A stretch of 64,000 bases of DNA from CAZGWE01 sp964529405 (lineage in GTDB: Bacteria > Patescibacteriota > UBA1384 > XYA2-FULL-43-10 > 1-14-0-10-43-13). The notes beneath the pieces were generated by a model, which ran no database searches, was not told the origin of the DNA, and saw only the letters and a program-made list of their open reading frames with translations. The position numbers and the translations under genes were made by a program. Below, piece by piece: positions 7,671-16,041 of this stretch. The stretch's first letter is position 1, and every line of letters begins with the position of its first letter. Where the stretch lies: positions 1 through 64,000 of the forward strand of contig CAZGWE010000004.1 of NCBI GenBank assembly GCA_964529405.1, given 5' to 3'.

Positions 7671-9352
7671 ACCTTTTTTCAACTGACAACCTACACAATG
7701 TTCTCGTCATTCTGATAGATATTGTCGGAATATTTTTGGCATTGTGGGTATTTTTAGCGAGTCCGAAGGAAAAAGTCAATCAAGGGTTTCTATTGATGGT
7801 GGTAGGGATCTTGTCTTGGATTACTTTTTACCACCTAGCTTCTGTTCCAGGTTTTAGAGGAGAATCCCTGCTATTATTCAGGTTGGCGACCGGTTCGGTA
7901 TTTGCCTTTTTCATTGGCTATTATTTCTTTGTGGTTGAGTGGTTCCTTGGTAAGATCGGAGTCTACAAATTTTTGGGAAAGCTGGTTTTAGGGTATGGAT
8001 TATTGTTTGGAACAGTTGCGGTTTTCTCAAATTCGATAATCTATTCATTGAGGTTCGATAATTTTGTCATGTCTCCTGTATTTTCAACGTGGGGATGGCT
8101 TGTTTTCTACGGTCATGTGATTGCCCTTACTGTTTTAATTAATGTTGTGCTGATCAGAAGTTATGCCGAATCTACTCCAGAGAAAAAAATAAAAATTCAA
8201 TATTTCTTAACGGGTCTTATTATTTTTGCTGTATTAAATTTCACATTTAATGTAATTTTGCCTGTCTTTTTGAAAAATTATCAGTTTTATTATCTAGGTA
8301 ATTATTCCACAGTGTTCCTTATCGGTTTCACTGCTTATGCAGTTATGAAGAGGGGTTTATTTAATATTAAGGTGATAGCAACTGAATCGACTGTTATTAT
8401 CTTGTCGCTTGCACTTCTTTTTGAAATATTCGTGTCAAATAGTCTAAATGAACGTGCAATCAAAGCAATTATTTGGTTACTTGTGACTTACGGTGGCTAT
8501 GCGCTAGTCAAGAGCGTTAAGAAAGAAATTGAACAAAAGGAGCACATCCAAAAACTGGCGGATGAGTTGAAGCTGGCGAATGAGAAATTGAAGGAGCTCG
8601 ATGAGCAGAAGGATAATTTTATTTCTATGGCGTCGCATGAGTTAAATACTCCGATTGCGGCTATTGAGGGGTATCTTTCGATGATTTTGGATGAGAAAAT
8701 GGGCGGAGAGATTCCTGAGAAAGCAAAAAAATATTTAGATAGTGTTTACATCTCTTCAAAACGGTTGGCTGCATTAGTTAAGGATCTGTTAAATGTTTCG
8801 AGAATCGAATCGAATAGAATCCATATAATTTATGAAGAAGCACAGATTGAGAACGTGATTGAGCAGTCGATCATGGAGGTTAATTCCAAGATTCGGGAGG
8901 CTCGCCACACTTTGTCTTATGAAAAGCCCAAGACGGCTATGCCCAAGACTTGGTTTGACGTGTCCCGTATTACGGAAGTAATCATTAATCTGCTTGGCAA
9001 TTCGATAAAATATACTGAGCCGGGCGGTAAAATTAATGTCAAAATTACTCGAGACGAGAAATTTATTACTGTCTCGGTAGCCGATAATGGCAAAGGTATC
9101 CCTGCTGGCAAGGCCGACAAGCTATTTGAAAAGTTCAATCAGGTTGATGTTCTAAAAGATGAGATTAAGGGTACAGGTTTGGGCTTGTTTATCTCCAAAA
9201 ACCTAGTCGAACTCCAGGGCGGCAAAATCTGGTTCGAGTCCGAGGGAGAGGGCAAGGGAACGANNNNNNNNNNCTACTTTAGCGTTCCAATCCACAAAGA
9301 AAAACCAATCGACGAACATGAGGGGGAGGGAGCGGTGCTGAGGTTGAAGTAA
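7667..9352 (+). CDS. Membrane sensor histidine kinase
   Basis: 561 aa. Residues 1 to about 280 form a seven- to eight-helix sensor domain; a short coiled coil (ELKLANEKLKELDEQ) links to HisKA with phospho-acceptor H324 in SHELNTPIAAIEG. The HATPase domain has an N box (NLLGNSIKYTEPGG), G1 (DNGKGIP), F box (LFEKFNQ) and G2 (GTGLGLFISKNLVELQGG). It autophosphorylates and passes phosphate to a response regulator, but none is encoded nearby, so it is an orphan kinase. Start overlaps the terpene-synthase-like gene by 4 nt. A 10-N assembly gap at 9264-9273 lies after GEGKGT; the frame holds across it, and typical kinases have only a few residues there. Confidence 0.9.
   Translation: MNLFSTDNLHNVLVILIDIVGIFLALWVFLASPKEKVNQGFLLMVVGILSWITFYHLASVPGFRGESLLLFRLATGSVFAFFIGYYFFVVEWFLGKIGVYKFLGKLVLGYGLLFGTVAVFSNSIIYSLRFDNFVMSPVFSTWGWLVFYGHVIALTVLINVVLIRSYAESTPEKKIKIQYFLTGLIIFAVLNFTFNVILPVFLKNYQFYYLGNYSTVFLIGFTAYAVMKRGLFNIKVIATESTVIILSLALLFEIFVSNSLNERAIKAIIWLLVTYGGYALVKSVKKEIEQKEHIQKLADELKLANEKLKELDEQKDNFISMASHELNTPIAAIEGYLSMILDEKMGGEIPEKAKKYLDSVYISSKRLAALVKDLLNVSRIESNRIHIIYEEAQIENVIEQSIMEVNSKIREARHTLSYEKPKTAMPKTWFDVSRITEVIINLLGNSIKYTEPGGKINVKITRDEKFITVSVADNGKGIPAGKADKLFEKFNQVDVLKDEIKGTGLGLFISKNLVELQGGKIWFESEGEGKGTXXXXYFSVPIHKEKPIDEHEGEGAVLRLK
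9264..9273. other. Assembly gap (10 N)
   Basis: Ten N bases inside the 3' end of the histidine kinase gene. The reading frame is open across the gap at its nominal size. Confidence 0.98.
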
Positions 9353-9512
9353 AAAATTGATAACATCATATCGTGACCGAAAAAGACTAATCAATGAAGC
9401 TATAAAGTTATCGCGAATCTTTGGTTCCATAATTACTAAATGCAAACAATAGTGCTTTTGATTTTTTGCGTTTAGTTTTGGCTTTGGAGTTCGGAGTCTG
9501 GGCTTTCTGGGC

Positions 9513-10298
9513 TTACTGCCCGGCTTCCCAAATCTTGGCGGCATTTTTAGCGGTGATTAAGCGTAGTTTTTCATCGGTACTCTCAATCAGCTGGGGCGTT
9601 TTGGCAATTAACTTGTTCTCCATAATTAAGGGCATAGATTTTTTTGCAAAAACGCGAAGCGACCGAGCGCGGAAAAGCGAGTGTGACTTATCCACCTGTT
9701 CGGATTTCAGGCCGAAGACCGAGGCAAGGGTAGATAGCAACTTATTGGAACAGGGATCGACGCTGGTCATAGTGATGTCAAGATGGTCCGGCGCAAACTT
9801 TTTTAATTCTGGCCGGAAATTTGAAACAACAAGGTCTTTGATTCTGGCCTGAATTAAATAATCCTTGAACTCTAAAGTGATATCGACCGGAGTGATGACA
9901 TCTAGCTTAACCGAGGTTAAAAAAACAGAGCCGGCGGCAGTTTGGCCAAGGTGAATTTCACTGATCTTTCTAAACCTTAAACTTTCGCAAGCGTTTTTCC
10001 AGTTACTGGTACCAATTAAAGTGTTGAGATCGGTTGAGGATTCCAGCGGAATAATACCAAGTGCCTCTTTCCGCCCAAGCAACCGGCCGGCAACGGCGCT
10101 GGCTATCTCTTCGCCGCCGATCGCCACAATGGTAGTGTATTTTTTTGATAAACCCAAATCAACCAGTTCCTCGGCGTTCATGGCCGCTGTCGGATAGGTG
10201 AATTCGCCGGAGATACCAAGACTGCCCAGATAGGTTTTAATTTCTTCGACCTGGGTTCTTTTTTTGCACTTTTTAATGTCAAAGATATAATAGTACAT
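9513..10298 (-). CDS. Diacylglycerol/lipid-kinase-like protein with degenerate nucleotide motif
   Basis: 261 aa. The N-terminal half resembles the catalytic domain of DAGK/YegS-type lipid kinases: a strand-helix unit, then IVAIGGEE at about residues 57-64 where active family members have GGDGT, followed by a helix and the segment ALGIIPLESSTDLNTLIG that matches the family's GxxPxGTxNxxA region only loosely. The C-terminal half is beta-rich, as in YegS. Loss of the GGDGT glycine and acid pair suggests altered or lost ATP binding. It stands alone on the minus strand, 160 nt from the kinase end, downstream of the bactofilin gene and separated from it by a hairpin repeat. Confidence 0.5.
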   Translation of the reverse strand: MYYYIFDIKKCKKRTQVEEIKTYLGSLGISGEFTYPTAAMNAEELVDLGLSKKYTTIVAIGGEEIASAVAGRLLGRKEALGIIPLESSTDLNTLIGTSNWKNACESLRFRKISEIHLGQTAAGSVFLTSVKLDVITPVDITLEFKDYLIQARIKDLVVSNFRPELKKFAPDHLDITMTSVDPCSNKLLSTLASVFGLKSEQVDKSHSLFRARSLRVFAKKSMPLIMENKLIAKTPQLIESTDEKLRLITAKNAAKIWEAGQ

Positions 10299-10327
10299 CT
10301 AAATGGGTTACCATTTCCCCTACGAAT

Positions 10328-10450
10328 TTACGCGAAAGTACTAAATTACGAATCGGTTCTGCCCCAAGACAGAGCCTGTTCCGCATTTGATACGGGAGGG
10401 GGCTAGAGGGGGTATGGTATTTGCACTTTCGTACTTTTGTTTAGATTTAT
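10328..10450. repeat. Intergenic imperfect inverted repeat
   Basis: The left arm contains GCGAAAGTACTAAATTA and the right arm GCACTTTCGTACTTTTG, giving an imperfect hairpin with a GC-rich loop. It fills the gap between bactofilin and the lipid-kinase-like gene and belongs by appearance to the same class as the elements before uvrA and rpmI. Confidence 0.5.
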
Positions 10451-10469
10451 ATTTTCATAAGGGGTAAAT

Positions 10470-10907
10470 CTATTTCTTGCTAAAGAATCCCAGTTTGTCG
10501 GCTGGCTCTTCCGCTTTTTCGGTTTCGGCTTTATCATCATCTTCTTTAGCCGGTTCGGCGGCGGTTTCCTTAACTGTCCTCTCGTCTCCCGGCATAACGC
10601 TTTTGCCGACAAAGGTGGCACCCTGTTTGATGATAAGGCTTTTGGCATTGATGTCGCCGACAACATAGCCGGTCGGATTGATTTCCAGCTTTTCGCTTGC
10701 TTCGATGGTTCCTTTAACCTGGCCGGAAACTTCAATTGTTTTAGCCACAACCGGCCCTTTGATTTTGGCGGTTTCCCCGATGTTGATGTTTTCTTCGCTT
10801 CTAACCTCCCCCTCAATAGTGCCGTTAACCTGTACGGAACCCTTATTCCTTAAATTGCCGGTGAGTACAACATTGATGCCGATGATAGTATCAATACTAT
10901 TCTCCAT
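10470..10907 (-). CDS. Bactofilin (polymer-forming cytoskeletal protein)
   Basis: 145 aa. Residues 8 to about 105 are a run of short beta-helix turns with the regular hydrophobic-glycine spacing of bactofilins: VVLTGNLRNKGSVQVNGT, INIGETAKIKGPV, IEVSGQVKGTIEAS, LEINPTGYVVGDI and IIKQGATFVGKS. The C-terminal 40 residues are an acidic Glu/Ala/Lys tail ending LGFFSKK, likely disordered. Bactofilins self-assemble without nucleotide into filaments that position cell-wall enzymes or shape cells. The ATG is preceded by AGAGGAGAG. The promoter region is shared head-to-head with uvrA, with TATAAT on the minus strand near 10973-10978. Confidence 0.85.
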   Translation of the reverse strand: MENSIDTIIGINVVLTGNLRNKGSVQVNGTIEGEVRSEENINIGETAKIKGPVVAKTIEVSGQVKGTIEASEKLEINPTGYVVGDINAKSLIIKQGATFVGKSVMPGDERTVKETAAEPAKEDDDKAETEKAEEPADKLGFFSKK

Positions 10908-11006
10908 ATCTCTCCTCTGGTAAATTAATAATTCTTCATACTATTTCATATTTTTTATTTGTTATGTTTTGATTATATCACAAGAAGTTGCCCGCTTGAA
11001 AGCCCC

Positions 11007-11035
11007 TTGCTAAGACTTGACAAATATGGTAAAAT
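11007..11035 (+). promoter_or_regulatory. Putative sigma-70 promoter for uvrA
   Basis: TTGCTA, a 17-nt spacer, then TAAAAT. It would give a leader of about 125 nt holding the hairpin repeat that precedes uvrA. No LexA-type operator recognised. Confidence 0.45.
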
Positions 11036-11062
11036 GGCTTGTGCGAAAAAATATTAAGTTCT

Positions 11063-11163
11063 AAGTGCGAAAGGGCGAAGATGTGAAAGGAATTGAATTA
11101 TGATTTATTATAAATCTGCCTCAACCAACTTTCACACTTAGTGCTTTCACACTTTCACACTCT
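11063..11163 (+). repeat. Imperfect inverted repeat in the uvrA leader
   Basis: The left arm holds AAGTGCGAAAGGGCGAAGA and the right arm CTTAGTGCTTTCACACTTTC, which pair imperfectly. The right arm shares the 14-mer CTTAGTGCTTTCAC (11137-11150) with the element before cdaR (49966-49979). It ends 5 nt before the uvrA ATG and takes the place of a Shine-Dalgarno site. Confidence 0.6.
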
Positions 11164-11167
11164 ACTT

Positions 11168-13990
11168 ATGGATTCTATTAAAATCTCCGGTGCTCGCGAG
11201 CACAATTTAAAAAATATTTCCCTCGAAATTCCCCGCGACAAGTTGGTGGTTATCACCGGGCTTTCGGGCAGCGGCAAATCTTCCCTGGCTTTCGACACTA
11301 TTTATGCCGAGGGACAGCGCCGCTATGTGGAATCGCTCTCTTCGTATGCCCGGCAGTTTTTGGGTTTGATGGAAAAACCCGACGTTGATTATATAGAAGG
11401 CCTCTCTCCGGCTATTTCTATTGACCAAAAATCCGCTTCACGTAATCCCCGATCGACCGTCGGTACGGTGACGGAGATATACGATTATTTGAGAGTGCTT
11501 TTCGCCCGGGTTGGCGAAGTGCACTGCCCCAATTGCGGCAAAAGAGTGGTCCGCCAGACAGTCGGCCAAATAAGCGATTTGATTATCGCCGGGGCAAAGA
11601 AGACCCAAAGATTGGCGTTACTGGCACCGCTTGTTGACGGCAAGAAGGGCGAACATAGGGATATTTTGAACAAGATCGCCAAAATGGGCTATTCTCGAGT
11701 TCGCCTTGACGGCGTTATCATGGATCTTGATGAGGCTAGCAATAAAGACCTGGACAAAAATGTTGCCCACTCTATTCAAATAGTCGTTGACCGCTGGATT
11801 TTGGAGGCGGGCAATATTGACGAATCCATGAAGAAGAGAATTTACGACTCTATCGAGAAAGCTTTGGCGGCTTCGGAAGGTAAATTGTTGGTTTTTGATT
11901 ATGAAACAGAAAAAGAAACACCCTATTCGGAACTTTTTGCCTGCCCCGATTGCGGTATCAATATAAGCGAAATTATGCCCCGCTCTTTCTCCTTCAATTC
12001 ACCGCACGGGGCCTGTCCGGTCTGCCAGGGCCTTGGTACGCGCCAGGAGATCGATCCAAGGTTGGTCCTGCCAAATCCGAAACTGACCTTAAACGAAGGC
12101 GCGATACGTCCTTGGTCAAGAAGTTCGGCCAACCTCTCATGGTATTTTGAGGTGCTTCGGGCAACTGCAAAGCGCCACAAAATTGATTTAGACAAAGCTG
12201 TGGGTGAATTTTCAAAGGACGAGCTGAAGATAATTCTCTACGGGGACCCGGAACCGCTAAACATACGCGGTTATGAAGCAAAGTATGAAGGCGTAATACC
12301 TAATCTGCAAAGGAGATACGGGGAGACCCAATCCGAATACATCAAACGGGAAATCGAAAAGTATCTCGTTATTAAAAAGTGCCCGTCATGTCGGGGCAAG
12401 AGATTGAGAAAAGAGGTTTTGGGTATCCTGATCAACGGTAAAAACATTGTTGACGTTTCGGAGATGACCGTTGACCTTTGTTTCCGTTTCTTTACTTCAT
12501 TGCCGGATAAAATGACTGCTGAACAAAATCAGATCGCCTGCCAAGTTTTAAAAGAGATTAATCAGCGTTTGCAATTTTTGATTAATGTTGGCTTGTCTTA
12601 TTTGACCATCAACCGCAATGCGGCAACTTTGGCCGGAGGCGAAGCCCAGCGAATCCGCCTGGCTACCCAAATCGGTTCGGGATTGATGGGCGTATTATAT
12701 ATTCTTGACGAACCGTCGATCGGCTTACACCAGCGGGACAATGACAAATTAATTAAGACAATCAAAAACCTGCGGGATCTGGGCAATTCGATCATCGTTG
12801 TTGAACACGATGAAGAGATGATGAAGTCTGCCGACTGGATTATTGATATTGGTCCGGGAGCCGGCGAACACGGCGGCGAGGTGGTAGCAGAGGGTACGCC
12901 GAATGAGGTGATGGCTAACCAGAAATCCATTACCGGCCAATATCTAGCCGGTACCAGAGTGATTGATGCGCCCAAAATAAAGCATCCGGGCAGCGGCAAA
13001 TTTTTGCAAATTGTCGGTGCATCGGAAAACAATCTGAAAAACATCACGGCTCAAATTCCGCTTAATACTTTTACCTGTGTGACGGGTGTTTCCGGCAGCG
13101 GCAAGTCAACTCTGATCAATGACATTCTGGCCAAAGCATTATCAAAAGAGTTCCACCACGCCCGAACCGAACCGGGTAAACATGAGAGCATTAGCGGCTT
13201 GGAAAATTTAAATAAAGTCATTGATATAGACCAGTCGCCCATCGGCAAGTCGCCGCGTTCAAATCCCGCTACCTATACCGGCGTTTTCACTCTGGTTCGG
13301 GAACTGTTTGCGACAGCGACCGAAGCCAAGATGCGCGGCTACAAAGCCGGGCGTTTTTCCTTTAATGTCAAGGGCGGACGGTGCGAAAAGTGCCGCGGCG
13401 AAGGCGTCCTAAAAATTGAAATGTATTTTTTACCGGACGTTTACATTACTTGCGAGCAGTGCAAGGGCAAAAGATACAACCAGGAAGCCCTGGAAATCCA
13501 GTATAAAGGCAAAAATATTGCCGATGTCCTGAACATGACGGTCGAAGAAGCTTGCGCTTTCTTTACCAATATTACCGGCATCAAGGAGAAGCTGCAGGTT
13601 CTGGTTGACGTTGGCTTAGGCTACATCAAACTCGGCCAACCGGCCACAACGCTTTCTGGCGGTGAGGCGCAGAGAATAAAATTAGCCACAGAGCTGGCCC
13701 ATCGCGGCACCGGTAAAACTTTATATATTCTCGACGAACCGACGACCGGTTTGCACTTCGAAGACGTAAAGCGGTTGCTCTCCGTTTTGAATGCCCTGGT
13801 TGAGAAGGGCAACACCGTTTTGGTAATTGAACACAACCTTGATGTTATCAAATCTTCCGACTACATTATTGATCTCGGTCCGGATGGTGGCGACAAGGGC
13901 GGGGAGGTAGTGGCAACGGGAACGCCGGAAGAGGTGGCCAGGGTCAAAAAATCATATACGGGACAGTATTTGGCTCGAATTTTGAAGTAA
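11168..13990 (+). CDS. uvrA: Excinuclease ABC subunit A
   Basis: 940 aa from the ATG at 11168, which I prefer over an upstream in-frame start because family members begin at this point (MDSIKISGAREHNL). It is the damage-sensing ATPase of nucleotide excision repair and loads UvrB. Tandem ABC modules: Walker A GLSGSGKSSL at 31-40 and GVSGSGKSTL near 640, signature motifs LAGGEAQRIRLA and LSGGEAQRIKLA, Walker B LYILDEPSIGLH and LYILDEPTTGLH. Zinc-binding Cys pairs occur near 260 (CPDC and CPVC) and 740-770 (CEKC and CEQC). Length is normal. No ribosome site is visible because the hairpin repeat abuts the start. Confidence 0.97.
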   Translation: MDSIKISGAREHNLKNISLEIPRDKLVVITGLSGSGKSSLAFDTIYAEGQRRYVESLSSYARQFLGLMEKPDVDYIEGLSPAISIDQKSASRNPRSTVGTVTEIYDYLRVLFARVGEVHCPNCGKRVVRQTVGQISDLIIAGAKKTQRLALLAPLVDGKKGEHRDILNKIAKMGYSRVRLDGVIMDLDEASNKDLDKNVAHSIQIVVDRWILEAGNIDESMKKRIYDSIEKALAASEGKLLVFDYETEKETPYSELFACPDCGINISEIMPRSFSFNSPHGACPVCQGLGTRQEIDPRLVLPNPKLTLNEGAIRPWSRSSANLSWYFEVLRATAKRHKIDLDKAVGEFSKDELKIILYGDPEPLNIRGYEAKYEGVIPNLQRRYGETQSEYIKREIEKYLVIKKCPSCRGKRLRKEVLGILINGKNIVDVSEMTVDLCFRFFTSLPDKMTAEQNQIACQVLKEINQRLQFLINVGLSYLTINRNAATLAGGEAQRIRLATQIGSGLMGVLYILDEPSIGLHQRDNDKLIKTIKNLRDLGNSIIVVEHDEEMMKSADWIIDIGPGAGEHGGEVVAEGTPNEVMANQKSITGQYLAGTRVIDAPKIKHPGSGKFLQIVGASENNLKNITAQIPLNTFTCVTGVSGSGKSTLINDILAKALSKEFHHARTEPGKHESISGLENLNKVIDIDQSPIGKSPRSNPATYTGVFTLVRELFATATEAKMRGYKAGRFSFNVKGGRCEKCRGEGVLKIEMYFLPDVYITCEQCKGKRYNQEALEIQYKGKNIADVLNMTVEEACAFFTNITGIKEKLQVLVDVGLGYIKLGQPATTLSGGEAQRIKLATELAHRGTGKTLYILDEPTTGLHFEDVKRLLSVLNALVEKGNTVLVIEHNLDVIKSSDYIIDLGPDGGDKGGEVVATGTPEEVARVKKSYTGQYLARILK

Positions 13991-14046
13991 ACTTTTTTGA
14001 AACTTAAGTTCCGATTTGTTAAGTTAGAAATCTAACGGGAGGAGTA

Positions 14047-14403
14047 ATGACTCGCAATGAAGCGCTAAAGCTGCTGGATAAATGGGTGCCCAACAAGAAT
14101 TTACAGAAGCATATGTTTGCGGTTGAGTCTGCGATGCGGGCTTATGCGAAGAAATTTGGCGAAGACGTTGAAATCTGGGCATCGGCAGGCCTATTGCATG
14201 ATGCTGATTGGGAAAGGTGGCCGGATAAACATCCGCTCAAGATAGTCAATGAGCTGAAGAGTTTAGGAGTTGACGAGTCGGTTATTGATGCGATTGCCAA
14301 TCATGGAGGCAAGGGCGCGGAAGATCTCGGAGTAGGTTTGCCGGAGCATATCGGCTTTGTTTTGGCCGCAATGTTGCAGAATCGCGATAGGTTGGGTCTC
14401 TAA
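14047..14403 (+). CDS. Short HD-domain phosphohydrolase-like protein
   Basis: 118 aa. The HD motif is in GLLHDADWE (about residues 48-56) with an upstream His in KHMFAVE (22-28) and a later NHGG (about 86), the layout of small HDIG proteins. Relatives are typically near 180 aa with a C-terminal helix such as AVDELTGF, which is missing; the protein ends at RDRLGL. It may be C-terminally truncated or a divergent short form. A GGGAGGAG ribosome site lies 5 nt before the ATG, 56 nt after uvrA, so it may be read through from uvrA. Substrate unknown. Confidence 0.65.
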   Translation: MTRNEALKLLDKWVPNKNLQKHMFAVESAMRAYAKKFGEDVEIWASAGLLHDADWERWPDKHPLKIVNELKSLGVDESVIDAIANHGGKGAEDLGVGLPEHIGFVLAAMLQNRDRLGL

Positions 14404-14452
14404 GCCGGAGCCGTCTGATATCGAAGTTTAATTATCTAATCGCCAGCCAGTC

Positions 14453-14481
14453 TTGACCTTTTGGTTGATTTTGTCTATAAT
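14453..14481 (+). promoter_or_regulatory. Promoter of RNase P RNA
   Basis: TTGACC, 17-nt spacer, perfect TATAAT at 14476-14481. The expected start site near 14489 coincides with the first base of the P1 helix. Confidence 0.8.
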
Positions 14482-14488
14482 ATTAAAT

Positions 14489-14943
14489 GCTCAAAAGCAA
14501 GCTAGATGGCTACTGTCGCGCTTTGCACTTCTACTACGAAAATATCAATCAGGCGAAAATACGAATAAGAGTAACCCTGTATTCGTGCTTTCGTGGCAAT
14601 TTGTAATTTGGCAGGGGAAGCGCGAAGCGCGGCAGAGGAAAGTCCGGGCACCAGAGAGCAGGACGCTCGTGAATAATGAGCGGGTCGTGAGGTTCGAGAA
14701 CAGCGCAACAGAAAATATACCGCCAAACCGTGCTTTGCACGGCGGTAAGGGTGAAATCGTAGTGTAAGAGACTACGCGTTCGTGCAGCGATGTGCGTCTG
14801 TGGCAAGCCTCGTCCGGTGCAAGTGGGGTGGACCGAATGTGTCATAACTTTTGCTCGAAGGACATAGACGGCCCTCACGCCTAGATAGATTGTCGTCGCC
14901 GCGTTTCGCGGTACAGAACCCGGCTTATTGGTTGCTTTTGAGC
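14489..14943 (+). ncRNA. rnpB: RNase P RNA with expanded P3
   Basis: Catalytic RNA that matures tRNA 5' ends. The universal P4 signature GAGGAAAGTCCGGGC is at 14635-14649, ACAGAAAATATACCGCC near 14708, GTAAGGGTGAAA near 14745, and ACAGAACCCGGCTTA at 14913-14927. The ends are set by a 12-bp P1 helix: GCTCAAAAGCAA at 14489-14500 pairs with 14932-14943. P3 is a 15-position stem (14517-14531 with 14617-14631, 13 Watson-Crick pairs and one GU) closing an 85-nt insert at 14532-14616. That makes the RNA about 455 nt, compared with roughly 350-400 in most bacteria. Pairings were made by eye. Confidence 0.92.
14532..14616 (+). repeat. Palindromic element inserted in the P3 arm of rnpB
   Basis: The insert contains CAATCAGGCGAAAATACGAA and, in inverse, GTATTCGTGCTTTCGTGG, forming a hairpin. 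The element upstream of rpmI at 15566 has CAATCAAACGAAAATACAAA and GTATTCGTAATTTTGAG, so both look like copies of one repeat family. Its location at the tip of P3 should leave the catalytic core intact. Confidence 0.65.
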
Positions 14944-15022
14944 CAACTTTGTGTTATCCTTAACTTGAAAATCAAGAGGGTTCCGGCTTAACATAATTAG
15001 TTGGAATAGACAAGGAGAGTAT

Positions 15023-15547
15023 ATTTCTAAGGACAAGTTTTTTCGGGTAAATGAGCGCATCAGGTTTTCCCCGGTCGTCGTTATTGACGAAACGGGAAAT
15101 AATTTGGGAGAAATGGCGACGTTCAAAGCCATTGAATTGGCTCGGGATAAAGATCTTGATTTAGTCGAGATTAACTCCACCTCCCGTCCTCCGGTCTGCC
15201 GAATCATGGATTTTGGTAAGTTTAAATATGACCAGGCCAAGCAAGAAAAACAACGGCGGTCCAAACAAAAAGAGACAGAGATCAAAGAGATTCGTTTGAC
15301 GCCAAAAATCGGCGAGCATGATGTCGAGTACAAGGCAAAACAAGCCAGGGAATTTTTTATGCACGGCAGCAAAGTTAAGGTCTCCATGAGGCTGCGCGGA
15401 CGGGAAAACGTTTTTGTTGATAATGCTTATAGAGTCTTTGAAAGGTTTTCGCTCCAATCCGGTTTAGAGTTCGAGCGACAGCCGCTTAAGTCCGGCAATC
15501 AGATTGTTGGCATGTTGGTAAAAATTAAGGAAGAAGCTGGCAAATAA
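15023..15547 (+). CDS. infC: Translation initiation factor IF-3
   Basis: 174 aa. It binds the 30S subunit and enforces correct start-codon selection. The N-domain (VNERIRFSPVVVIDETG), the Lys-rich linker (KQEKQRRSKQKETEIKE) and the C-domain (IRLTPKIGEHDVEYK through VSMRLRGRENV) are all present. ATG-led reading would lose the N-domain. A strong AAGGAG at 15012-15017 points, at 5-nt spacing, to ATT at 15023. AUU is the classic autoregulatory start codon of infC because IF-3 rejects it. The gene opens an infC, rpmI, rplT group, each separated by a repeat-bearing gap. Confidence 0.93.
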   Translation: MSKDKFFRVNERIRFSPVVVIDETGNNLGEMATFKAIELARDKDLDLVEINSTSRPPVCRIMDFGKFKYDQAKQEKQRRSKQKETEIKEIRLTPKIGEHDVEYKAKQAREFFMHGSKVKVSMRLRGRENVFVDNAYRVFERFSLQSGLEFERQPLKSGNQIVGMLVKIKEEAGK

Positions 15548-15565
15548 ATTTGCCCCCTACAAAAA

Positions 15566-15665
15566 TACCAATCAAACGAAAATACAAATATTACAAAATA
15601 ACAAATAGCTAAATATTCGATTTATTTGTAGTATTCGTAATTTTGAGAGATTTGTAAATTTGTAG
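15566..15665 (+). repeat. Imperfect inverted repeat upstream of rpmI
   Basis: AT-rich hairpin whose arms include CAAATATTACAAAATAACAA and TTTGTAGTATTCGTAATTT. Its left end resembles the insert in the P3 arm of rnpB. It ends just before the rpmI ribosome-binding region. Confidence 0.6.
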
Positions 15666-15681
15666 GAGATTGGAAGATGTT

Positions 15682-15864
15682 ATGAAACTCAAAAGCCACA
15701 AGGCAACACTTAAGAGAGTAAAAATGACAAAAACCGGCAAGGTTTTGAGAGTAAAGGCTGCCAAGAGCCATCTTTTGACGCACAAAGCCAATCCGACCAA
15801 AGCCATGCTGGCCGTGTCCCCTTGTGATATTAAAAAAGTTAAAAAATTAGCCCCATATCTTTAA
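15682..15864 (+). CDS. rpmI: 50S ribosomal protein bL35
   Basis: 60 aa, highly basic, with the bL35 pattern MKLKSHKATLKRVKMTKTGK, then AKSHLLTHK and a C-terminal VKKLAPYL. I chose ATG 15682 because bL35 begins MxKxKSHK; in-frame codons upstream add four residues that no bL35 needs. It lies between infC and rplT, the standard order for this group. Length is near the family norm. Confidence 0.93.
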   Translation: MKLKSHKATLKRVKMTKTGKVLRVKAAKSHLLTHKANPTKAMLAVSPCDIKKVKKLAPYL

Positions 15865-15884
15865 ACAGACCAGAAAAGAATAAC

Positions 15885-15966
15885 AACTCAACTAATTAAC
15901 GAAGAAACAAATGGTTTGACTTTGCTCACCATAAATAATTCGTTTCTTAGCTCATTTGTTCATTAG
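15885..15966 (+). repeat. Imperfect inverted repeat upstream of rplT
   Basis: Left arm CTAATTAACGAAGAAACAAA pairs imperfectly with the right arm TTCGTTTCTTAGCTCATTTG. It occupies the bL35-bL20 gap, where an autoregulatory site for bL20 is found in some bacteria; whether this hairpin does that here is unknown. Confidence 0.5.
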
Positions 15967-16041
15967 CCATCCTTTTTCGGTTAACGGGATCGAGCAGCTA
16001 AGTTCAGCTCCAGGCTGGCGCTTTAGATTCTAAGGAGAAAA

